Of a DNA stretch of 49,347 nt, positions 32,407 to 40,806 are shown piece after piece. The stretch is from a virus. The notes under the pieces were generated by a model that saw nothing but the letters and a program-made list of their open reading frames with translations, did no database searches and was not told where the DNA came from. Numbering within the stretch: the first letter of the stretch is position 1; each line of letters starts with the position of its first letter. The DNA lies in the IMG/VR virus record IMGVR_UViG_3300025543_000044, positions 1-49,347 of that record, one strand, 5' to 3'. The position numbers were made by a program, and so were the translations under genes.

Positions 32407-35400
32407 ATGTACTCCACAGAAGAATTAAAGAAGGGGTTAAAAGCCGCTGCTGATGCGGGGGATTATGAGTCTGCCAACGAGATAGCAGAACTTCTCGACC
32501 AGCAGCTTAACGATCCGTATATACAACACATGCAGAAGTTTAAGCCCGAAGCTGGCCTGTTGGAAAACATCGGCTCTGGTCTGGGTAAGGGCTTTGTTGG
32601 GATGTTCGAGAGCGCTGCCCTTGGTGGCGCTGCGATGTTCGACGAGGAGACGGAGACCAAGCTGCGGGATATGATCCAGTCCGCTGGCGCTTGGGCCTCC
32701 CCCGAGGGCGGTAACCCTGACGACGTATCCTACCAACTATCCCAAGCCGTAGGTTCTATAGCCGCTGGACTGCCCGCCGCTGCGTTAGGCCCAGTCGCTG
32801 GCCCGCTCGCTGCCGGTGCGTTGTTTATGGGTGCCGGTGCTGGTGAGGCGAGTGAGCGTGCCCGCGCTGCCGGGGCTACGGAAGAAGAACGTACCCGCGC
32901 TGCCCTGCTGGGTATCCCCGTCGGTGCACTGGACATCATCCCCTATGGCCGCATGACCAAGGGGCTTAAGCACCCACTAATCCGAGACCTGTTTGAGAAG
33001 TTCGGCCCCGAGGAAATCAAGGGTATCGGTAGTCGTATCCGCAGCGCGGCCATTACGGGTGGTGTGGAAGCTGCACAGGAATCAGCCAGCGAGGCCGCGC
33101 AGAACCTCATCCAGAAGGGCTATGACCCCACACAGACACTGGGCGAAGGGCTTATTGGTTCCGCTGCTCTGGGTGGTGGCGCAGGTGCTATCGTCCAAGT
33201 GCTGGCTGACCTGTTTATACCGGGTACAGGTAAGGGCGGTAAAACGCCCCCTGAAGACAAAGAGGTTGAGGCGTTTCTGGGGTTTACTCCCGAGGAACAA
33301 GCCGCCCGCGATGAGGCGCAGGCACTGTTAGGTGACCCACAGGCCGACATGCTTCCCGTAGAGTTAGTCGATGCGTTAGAAGCAGAGGCACCAGAGGTAG
33401 TTACTCCAGAACAACAGTACGCACAGATAATGGAGGCTAAGCGGGCTAAAGCGGGTGCTGAGCCAGAGGTAGCAGACCCAGAACAGCTTAAGGCCAATGA
33501 AGAAGCACTGGCAGCACTCGACGTACGTATTGCTGATTTACGTGACAGGGCAAATACGCTAAAAGCGGCAGGTGCGGTAGACGGTGCGGTCCTAGCAGCA
33601 GAAATTAAGCTGGACGAGGCACTTAAAGAGCGCGAAGGGTTGCTAACCAAGGCTCCCCCCACCCCCACAACGCCCCTGTCAGTACCACAAGAACAGGAAC
33701 AAATATCAATAGAAGATGTAATTGATACATCTTTAACTACTGATATAGAACAGATGTACGCCGAAGAAGCTGATGCCAAGGAAACGGCGGATATTAATGC
33801 ACTAATAGCTGCGGAACAACAAGCGGCGGCGGAAGCAGATGCCGCAGAAACCGCCAAAATTGAACAGATGTACGCCGAAGAAACTGCTGCGGAGGAACTC
33901 AAAGCCCAGTCCTCGCAGGAGACATTGGATAACGCCCGCGCTACTGAGCAACAACAGCAGTCTGAAGCGGCCCGGCGAAAAGTTCTTGGCGATGTTATTG
34001 CGGGGAATGAAAACCCCGACCGTAACGTAGTAGCCCGTAACTTCTCAGCGGCTCTTACTGAAGCTGGGTTCGGGCGTCCTGAAGCTACCCCCGCTGAGCT
34101 GGAAGCTATTAAGCGTGCCGTAGACGTTCAGTTTGCTGTGGAGCAGGCCAAACCCATTGCCCCCGCCCCTGTTGCGCCCCCTGCTTCTACCCAGAACGAG
34201 GCAATGGAAGCGGCTATACCCGAGAAGAAGCAGCCTACGGGTCAGAGGCTACTGTTCCCTGAAATTACGCCCAAGGCTCCTCCTGTAGTCGAACGCAGAG
34301 AAGCTGCCGCACCGGAGCGGCCCAACATCCCTATAGACGACGGTCTCCTCAGTCGTATGGGCGTTGCCAAGACCGCTCCGGTGCGTAAGCGTCTGGTAGG
34401 TAAGAACCTCGGTGACGACGTTGATCTGGCGTTCACACAGAAAGAGCTTTTGGCATACGCTGAAAACCCCCGTGTGGCTAAAGCGGCCAAAGAAAACATC
34501 CAGAGCTTCGTAAAAGCCACCCAAGATACCCAGATACCTATGATGGGGCCGCGTGGTGGTATTACTACAGAAGCCAAAGCTAAGGGGGCACCCCGTGGAA
34601 CTGGAAAACCTGTTAGACCCGCCAAGCCTGATGTTAAACCGGCAGGAACTGGAGACAGCGTTCAGGGTACTGGACAGGACAGCAAGCCAAAACCCGCTAA
34701 GCCTAAAGACGCAAGTCCCGCCCGAGCTAAGCCAGCTAAACCCGCAGCAGTGGGAACACCTAGCGATGGTGCTAAACCTGCTAAAACTGGAGCAGTTGAG
34801 CAGCCGGATACACTAGACGTTGAGAGTTATATCACCCGTGCGGAGAAGGAATTGGCCCGTGAGGGCACTGCGGGTATGGACTTAGAACCAGATATTAACG
34901 CATTACGTGAAGCGCTTGAAGAAGTGGCTGAGTCTAACAGGCCCATCGGTAACCAGATTGAAGAAGCTAACGACGTATACGAACGGGAAATAGCGCCTAT
35001 TCGGGACATGGCGGATGCTCGTGAGAAGAAGTTCACGGAAGCACAAGCCGAGTTTGAAAAAACTGGCCCAGAAAAGACCGTAACAGTACCCAGTAAGAAA
35101 GCACTAAAAGAAGGTTACGAGACCCGCAAAAAACTGTGGGAGATGAAGAAGGCGGCAACCAAGTCAGCTAAGGAGACAAAAGATGAAGCAGCCGTGCCAG
35201 AGGTGCGAGAAGGCGAGACAGAAACTACGGGAACTGAAGCAAAGAGTACTCCCAAGCCTGCCGCCAAGCCGAAGAAAACCGCCGCCGAAGAACCCGTAGC
35301 TGGTTACGGTAAGGGCAACAAAGTATTCACGGAAGATCGGGCGAATAAAGCCCGTGAAATGCTGCTTAAAAAGCGGGGTACCCTACGTACCGGGGTTGAC

Positions 35401-38400
35401 CCGGAAATGATGCAGGCGGGTATAGACCTCGCGGGGTTCCATATCGAAGCGGGAGCGCGTCAGTTTGGTGCTTTCACCAAAGCTATGGTAGATGACGTTG
35501 GTGACTGGATTAGGCCATACCTGCGTGGGTGGTATGAAGCTATTAGGTACAGCCCAGAAATATCCCCAGATGTGGCAGCGGAATTGACACCCACTGCGGA
35601 GATAGATTCAGGCGAGAAAGCCCGCGCCGAAGCTGAAGCTGTAGCGGAGGAACCTGTACGTACTTTTGCCAGTGAACCTGCGCGACAGGCGGCGGAGGAT
35701 AATGATGTTACCCTTGAGGAGTTAACTGAACGTGGTTGGGAAGGCACTGGTAGAAATACTAACTGGACCAAACGTGATATAGAAGATTATGTAGCCGTGC
35801 GGTACCGGGATAACGTGACCCGCCCTGCTTCTGGAAAAGGTAAATCTTTAACTGCTGAACAACTTAAGGCAGAAAAGGTCCGTAAAGAGACGGCACCCCC
35901 AAAGGAAGATGCCGCAGCCCGTAGAGCCAAACAGAAGGAACAAGACAAGGCAGATCAAGCGGCGGCTGATAAGGCACCCAAAGGCAAAAGCACTACGTTC
36001 TCTAAGAGTTTAGGTAAGCGACCTTTCGGGTTCCTGAGAACCAAGAAGTACTTCACCGATGCAGACCTACGCAAAATTAAAACCCTGCGGGATGCTGTTT
36101 TCCCCCTCAAGCTCCCACTGGACGCTACTGATGCACGGAAACACGCGCACAAGATCGCGCTCGCTGCCCAAAAGTACCTCTATGACTATAGGGTAGCCGG
36201 GCCTGCTGATGCGTTTGCGGCAGCGGCACATGAAGTTGTGTTTGAGGCACCACAGTATCGTCGCGGTATAGGGTCGTCAGAACAGGAGATAAAGTTCTAC
36301 AGAGGTACGGGTAAAACCCCTGCTAGCATGGTGCTGGAGTGGGCGGAGAACAACCTGAGTGAGGGTGCTGGGAAGTTCATAGAAGAACAGATAGCCCTTA
36401 ATGCCAAAGGTAACGTAGGTATTAAGAACATAACGCGGGGCGACCGGATAGCTGCCCGGATAAAGCGGGAGGAAATACAGGCGGAAGCCATTCTATCTGC
36501 TCTGGATATGATTGGTAAGCTACAGGGCAAACCCAGTAGCAAGACCGAGGATGCCGCGCTTGATGCCGCCCTAGAGAAGTTGGAAGCCGCCAAAACCCGT
36601 GGCGACTCCGATGCTGTTAAGGTACTAAAAACCCAGATCGAACGTATTGAGACTGCGATGTGGCAGAATGCGAGCGGGAGTTCTAAGGACGGGAACAAGA
36701 TACTCAAGTCAGTCCTTAAGAAGTTAGGTGAACTCAACCTAGTTACCGATGCTATCTCGGCGCTGGACGTGCCCCTGCACCCAAGCGTTACCCAGCATCT
36801 GCTTCAGGGCAACCTGAAAGACGCGCTCAATGCGATGTCCCTTATCGGCCCCCATACCGAGGTGCGTAAGTTAGCCCGCAAGCTAACCGACAACATTGGG
36901 GAAACCAAGGTCGAGCTGGTAGACAACCTGAAGAACGCCGCTGGTAAGTCAGTGGCAGGGCTGTTTGACCCCAAGACCAACACGATCAAGCTGGACAAGG
37001 GTGCCGCTAACTCTACGCACGTTCTCCTGCACGAGTCTATGCACGCTGTAACGTCTCATACGCTGGCTAACAAGGGGCACCCCTTAACTATAAAGCTGAA
37101 CCGCCTGTATGAAGAAATAAAAGACGAGCTGGACAGCTATTATGGTGCCGAGTCCCTTGATGAGTTTGTGGCGGAGGCGTTCAGTAATCCGGAATTTCAA
37201 GAAAAACTGGCATCTATCTTCGGGCGTACCAAAGAGAACCAGACTGCCCTACGCCGACTTTGGGATACCATCAAGCACTTCGTCCAGAACCTCGTCGGTT
37301 ACAAGACCGTGGACAACACCAGCTATTCTGAGTTCGGTGACATGATTGAGGGGCTGATGGGTACCGCCCCGGAGACCCGGTTTGCTGGGGAACTTGCCCT
37401 GACTATAGCCGAAGGCAATGCCGAGGAGATTTTCAAAAAGGCGGGTAAGGCATACCGGCAGGGTGTGACCAAGTTGACTCGGGGTAGCCCTGAGTGGACC
37501 CGCGTTATTGACAAGGTAGCAGCGTTCTTTACGCGGGGTTTGCCGGATAACCTAACCCGTGCATTCTGGGGGTTCATGCCGTCACAGGCTATGGCCGATA
37601 CCATGATAGCTATGGGGTTCCCCGAGGAGATTTTTGATCTCCATAAGTTGCTTGAGAAACAGCACGCGGATATGCAAGCGGTTGATAACGGGCTGGACGC
37701 AGTAAAAGCTGGGCTTAGTAAGTGGCTTAAAGATAACCCAGAGAAGAAGGAACTATTCGACAAGCTCACAACCGACAGTAGTATTAAGCAGGTAGACCCG
37801 TCGCGTGGTGAGAAGTATTACAAAGACAGGGCAACATCCAACAACGCTACCGAGTGGGACCAGAAACGGTACGAGGACTTCAAAGAACTGAAGCCCCGCT
37901 GGGATGCCTTAAGAGAAGACGGGCAGAAGCAGTATAAGCTGTTACGCGACTCCTATAAGCGGCTTTACGAAGAACTGCGGGAAGCGGTGTTGTCTAAAGT
38001 TAAATCCGTGACTGACGATGAAGTTACTATTACTAAGTTACGGACTGAAATATTCGAGAAGATATTCAACGAGAACCTGATCGAACCCTACTTCCCGCTG
38101 ACTAGGGAAGGTGAATACTGGATAGCGTTTAACGCCTACCCACCCGGCAAACCTGCGGAGCGGGTTAAGATGGCGTTTGAGAACACCTACGCCCGTGACC
38201 GGTTTGTAGACGAAGTGCTTAAAACTGAGCCTAACATCGAACGTAAAGATGGTAGTGCCGTTATAGAGTACGAGTCCAGACCACAGAACTTCAAACTGGA
38301 TAAGGCACCACCTACATCGTTCGTAAACGACGCGATTAAGCTGATTACTACCAACGCTAAGAAGAACGACGATGGTTCTATGAGCGATGAGACTAAAACT

Positions 38401-40497
38401 ACTTTGGAGCAGTTAACCCGGTTGTTCGTTGAGTCCCTGCCAGAGTCCTCTTACTCACGGTCTCTGCAACGCCGTAAAGATTACGGGGGTTACACAGAGG
38501 ATGCGATAATAGGTTTTGAGCGCCGTGCGTATGACTTGGGTCGCCAAGGGGTGCAGACGCGCTTTGGGCAGACGCTCCGTAAGCAGTATGAGCAGATACT
38601 GGAGAAAATAGAGGCAGACCCGAAACTCAATAAACACCCCCGTAAGGATGCTGTTAAAGATGAGTTAGGTAAACGCGTGCAGTTTGCCGTCGGTGACAAC
38701 AACAGTGGGTTCGACCGGTGGGGACGTAGGCTTAACCGTATAGCGTTTACAGGTACTATTGGTTTTAACCCGTCGTCGGCTATTGTTAACCTGACGCAAA
38801 TACCGATGGTGGTCATGCCGTTCTTGGCGGGCAAAACAGACTACGCTACGGCCTATGCAGCATTACGTACAGCGGGTAAGTTGTTTACCGGTGCTGGGAA
38901 CGAGCATAAGATACCCGTATACGGTACCGAGGAGGAGTCGTACCTCGTAGAGGCTAATCGGTTTGTCCCGTCTATAGACAACTACTACGAAACGGAGTTT
39001 GGTAAGAAAGAAGTACTTAGCGGGAAAGATAAGGGGAAAATGGTCATTGACCGGGGTAATAGCAAGCTGAAGCTCCGTACTGATATGGACTTTGACCCCG
39101 ATGAGATTGTATGGCGCGGCTGGAAAGAAAACGGTGTACGTAAAGAGTTCACTAAAGCAGAGTTACTAGAAGAACTTACACCCTTCGTCGAGGCAATACT
39201 GAGTAGGGGACTGCTAAGCCGGTCGTTCTTCTACGATTCTCTGGGTGCCGAAACCTCGGGTAAGAGTAAAGACTTCGGGGACAAAATGAGCGCGTGGGGC
39301 GGGTTTATGTTCCACGCCGCCGAGCGTATGAACCGCCAAACGGCCCTCACTGCTTCTTATCTTAACGAGATGGTGCGCCTGAAAACAAACCCCATAGCTT
39401 CCAAAGGAGAAGTCGGGCTTACCCACGCGGAGCAGCAGAAGTTGGCGGCAGAGAACGCCATGTACGACACCCAGCAGACCAACGGTGGTGCGGTATTGGA
39501 TACCACAGCACGTTACGCACAGAACGGGCTTGGTCGCGTAGCTATGATGTACAAGATATTTGGCCTCCAGATGTACTACACCCAAGGCAAGTTACTCGTG
39601 CAGGCGCTTGGTGCTGAAAAAGACCCTGTGTTAAGGAGTCAGGCTAGGGCGCAGCTAGCGCTCATACAGGCGCATGTAGTGGCTATCGCCGGGGTAAGTG
39701 GCCTAACAGCTTACGGTATGCTCTCCAGTTTGTTTGGTATGTTCGATGACGATGATGAACTGGATACCGATAGCCGTTGGCGTACAGCTATGGGGGAGAC
39801 TGCATACAAAGGCGGTATTAACGCCCTGACGCAGTTGTTAGGTGGTGAGGGCGTTGACGTATCCAGCAGGGTGGGCCTGTCGCACTTGTTAATTGGCAGT
39901 AACCGGTACGACTTTGACCCGTCTGCGGAAAAGACCATCGTCAAGACGTTGGGTGGCCCTGCATACGGCTACTTATCCCAAGCACTGTTCCGTGGCGTGC
40001 CCGACATATGGGAGGGGGAGTACCAGCGTGGTATTGAGAACGTCCTACCTGCTGCCTTCCGTAATGCTGCAAAGGCTACGTTCCGCTACGGTCCAGAGGG
40101 TGCCAATACCCGCCGGGGAGACCCCATTATGGGGGAAATGGGCGTAGGTTTGCTTGCTGCCCAGTTCCTAGGCTTCGCACCCGCAGAATACACCCGGAAT
40201 CAGGAGCGCAACCAAGTTCTGAAGGGTATCGACCGTGCGGTTAACGAGGACCGCTCCATGCTTACCCGTAAGCTGTACATCGCTATGCGTATGGGGGATA
40301 CGATGGGGGTGCAGGAACAGTATAAGAAGATATCGGACTTTAACAAGAAACACCCGAACTTCAGGCTGGACCCGAAATCTATCAAAGCCTCACTGAAGCA
40401 GCATATGAAAACGTCGCAGAACATGCACAACGGGGTGCTGTTCTCGCCCAAGATGCGGGCAACGCTTGAGCAGTTAGGTACAGGTTGGGATAATTAA
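32407..40497 (+). CDS. Giant polyvalent internal virion protein with zincin motif (2,696 aa)
   Basis: The largest protein here has several layers. Residues about 115-180 and 248-270 are Gly/Ala-rich hydrophobic segments; 320-960 is low-complexity Ala/Glu/Lys/Pro; 975-1045 resembles a domain seen in large phage and plasmid polyvalent proteins (DLAGFHIEAGARQFGAFTKA). At 1542-1546 the motif HESMH (HExxH) with DEFVAEAF (1585-1592) looks like a zinc metalloprotease site. Residues about 2120 (FNPSSAIVNLTQIPMV) and 2422-2450 are hydrophobic, and the C-terminus is helical. It probably is packed in the head, ejected first and helps DNA cross the envelope; protease targets are unknown. It ends at the convergence hairpin. 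Confidence 0.75.
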   Translation: MYSTEELKKGLKAAADAGDYESANEIAELLDQQLNDPYIQHMQKFKPEAGLLENIGSGLGKGFVGMFESAALGGAAMFDEETETKLRDMIQSAGAWASPEGGNPDDVSYQLSQAVGSIAAGLPAAALGPVAGPLAAGALFMGAGAGEASERARAAGATEEERTRAALLGIPVGALDIIPYGRMTKGLKHPLIRDLFEKFGPEEIKGIGSRIRSAAITGGVEAAQESASEAAQNLIQKGYDPTQTLGEGLIGSAALGGGAGAIVQVLADLFIPGTGKGGKTPPEDKEVEAFLGFTPEEQAARDEAQALLGDPQADMLPVELVDALEAEAPEVVTPEQQYAQIMEAKRAKAGAEPEVADPEQLKANEEALAALDVRIADLRDRANTLKAAGAVDGAVLAAEIKLDEALKEREGLLTKAPPTPTTPLSVPQEQEQISIEDVIDTSLTTDIEQMYAEEADAKETADINALIAAEQQAAAEADAAETAKIEQMYAEETAAEELKAQSSQETLDNARATEQQQQSEAARRKVLGDVIAGNENPDRNVVARNFSAALTEAGFGRPEATPAELEAIKRAVDVQFAVEQAKPIAPAPVAPPASTQNEAMEAAIPEKKQPTGQRLLFPEITPKAPPVVERREAAAPERPNIPIDDGLLSRMGVAKTAPVRKRLVGKNLGDDVDLAFTQKELLAYAENPRVAKAAKENIQSFVKATQDTQIPMMGPRGGITTEAKAKGAPRGTGKPVRPAKPDVKPAGTGDSVQGTGQDSKPKPAKPKDASPARAKPAKPAAVGTPSDGAKPAKTGAVEQPDTLDVESYITRAEKELAREGTAGMDLEPDINALREALEEVAESNRPIGNQIEEANDVYEREIAPIRDMADAREKKFTEAQAEFEKTGPEKTVTVPSKKALKEGYETRKKLWEMKKAATKSAKETKDEAAVPEVREGETETTGTEAKSTPKPAAKPKKTAAEEPVAGYGKGNKVFTEDRANKAREMLLKKRGTLRTGVDPEMMQAGIDLAGFHIEAGARQFGAFTKAMVDDVGDWIRPYLRGWYEAIRYSPEISPDVAAELTPTAEIDSGEKARAEAEAVAEEPVRTFASEPARQAAEDNDVTLEELTERGWEGTGRNTNWTKRDIEDYVAVRYRDNVTRPASGKGKSLTAEQLKAEKVRKETAPPKEDAAARRAKQKEQDKADQAAADKAPKGKSTTFSKSLGKRPFGFLRTKKYFTDADLRKIKTLRDAVFPLKLPLDATDARKHAHKIALAAQKYLYDYRVAGPADAFAAAAHEVVFEAPQYRRGIGSSEQEIKFYRGTGKTPASMVLEWAENNLSEGAGKFIEEQIALNAKGNVGIKNITRGDRIAARIKREEIQAEAILSALDMIGKLQGKPSSKTEDAALDAALEKLEAAKTRGDSDAVKVLKTQIERIETAMWQNASGSSKDGNKILKSVLKKLGELNLVTDAISALDVPLHPSVTQHLLQGNLKDALNAMSLIGPHTEVRKLARKLTDNIGETKVELVDNLKNAAGKSVAGLFDPKTNTIKLDKGAANSTHVLLHESMHAVTSHTLANKGHPLTIKLNRLYEEIKDELDSYYGAESLDEFVAEAFSNPEFQEKLASIFGRTKENQTALRRLWDTIKHFVQNLVGYKTVDNTSYSEFGDMIEGLMGTAPETRFAGELALTIAEGNAEEIFKKAGKAYRQGVTKLTRGSPEWTRVIDKVAAFFTRGLPDNLTRAFWGFMPSQAMADTMIAMGFPEEIFDLHKLLEKQHADMQAVDNGLDAVKAGLSKWLKDNPEKKELFDKLTTDSSIKQVDPSRGEKYYKDRATSNNATEWDQKRYEDFKELKPRWDALREDGQKQYKLLRDSYKRLYEELREAVLSKVKSVTDDEVTITKLRTEIFEKIFNENLIEPYFPLTREGEYWIAFNAYPPGKPAERVKMAFENTYARDRFVDEVLKTEPNIERKDGSAVIEYESRPQNFKLDKAPPTSFVNDAIKLITTNAKKNDDGSMSDETKTTLEQLTRLFVESLPESSYSRSLQRRKDYGGYTEDAIIGFERRAYDLGRQGVQTRFGQTLRKQYEQILEKIEADPKLNKHPRKDAVKDELGKRVQFAVGDNNSGFDRWGRRLNRIAFTGTIGFNPSSAIVNLTQIPMVVMPFLAGKTDYATAYAALRTAGKLFTGAGNEHKIPVYGTEEESYLVEANRFVPSIDNYYETEFGKKEVLSGKDKGKMVIDRGNSKLKLRTDMDFDPDEIVWRGWKENGVRKEFTKAELLEELTPFVEAILSRGLLSRSFFYDSLGAETSGKSKDFGDKMSAWGGFMFHAAERMNRQTALTASYLNEMVRLKTNPIASKGEVGLTHAEQQKLAAENAMYDTQQTNGGAVLDTTARYAQNGLGRVAMMYKIFGLQMYYTQGKLLVQALGAEKDPVLRSQARAQLALIQAHVVAIAGVSGLTAYGMLSSLFGMFDDDDELDTDSRWRTAMGETAYKGGINALTQLLGGEGVDVSSRVGLSHLLIGSNRYDFDPSAEKTIVKTLGGPAYGYLSQALFRGVPDIWEGEYQRGIENVLPAAFRNAAKATFRYGPEGANTRRGDPIMGEMGVGLLAAQFLGFAPAEYTRNQERNQVLKGIDRAVNEDRSMLTRKLYIAMRMGDTMGVQEQYKKISDFNKKHPNFRLDPKSIKASLKQHMKTSQNMHNGVLFSPKMRATLEQLGTGWDN

Positions 40498-40519
40498 AAA
40501 ACCCCCACCGGAGTGGGGG
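40496..40519 (-). terminator. Terminator at convergence of structural and replication genes
   Basis: CCCCCAC (40502-40508), loop CGGA and GTGGGGG (40513-40519) form a 7-bp GC-rich stem. The minus strand then reads six T (40496-40501), so the terminator is proper for the minus-strand replication transcript. On plus the stem follows the giant gene at once but lacks a T run, so it may serve both directions imperfectly. Confidence 0.85.
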
Positions 40520-40569
40520 AAGACCATTCTACCGCGCTAAAGGAGGCATAACGCAGCAAACCCAGTCTA

Positions 40570-40806
40570 TCACGCTATTCGCCATGCGCGAATACCATAT
40601 TTACCCCCCTCTATACGTACGGCGTGTTGGAATTTCATGCCCATACGCACACCCTGATTTTTCATCTGTTTTCTAGCCTCTTGAGTGTTTATACAAGGGA
40701 TGAATATAGATGCACCCACCGCGAACCGTGCCCAATCCACATGAACCGGGACACCATCCGGAGTAAGGTATAGCGGATTTCTACGCCTTTTCTGGGACGA
40801 TGGCAT
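40570..40806 (-). CDS. Small basic unknown protein (78 aa)
   Basis: A basic 78-residue protein with TPDGVPVHVDWARFAVGASIF (14-34), CINTQEARKQMKNQ and a final KYGIRAWRIA. These blocks resemble a conserved small protein next to phage replication genes, perhaps nucleic-acid binding, but no domain is named. The ATG overlaps the end of the primase-helicase gene by 26 bases and lacks a strong ribosome binding site, so translation is probably coupled. It is the last gene of the minus-strand unit, before the terminator. Confidence 0.6.
   Translation of the reverse strand: MPSSQKRRRNPLYLTPDGVPVHVDWARFAVGASIFIPCINTQEARKQMKNQGVRMGMKFQHAVRIEGGKYGIRAWRIA

Noticed and set aside
33120-33902. Open minus-strand frame of 260 codons (also at 31143-31979, 18221-18928 and 7616-8356)
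   Set aside because: All lie opposite strong coding frames, have Ser/Ala/Val- or Ile/Phe-biased shadow composition and no ribosome binding sites.
32407-40497. N4-type virion RNA polymerase for the giant protein
   Set aside because: Size suggested it, but no T7-like RNA polymerase motifs (catalytic aspartates and the Lys/Tyr helix) can be found; a zincin motif is seen instead.
40539-40560. AAGGAGG on plus after the convergence hairpin
   Set aside because: No start codon or open frame follows at a suitable distance.
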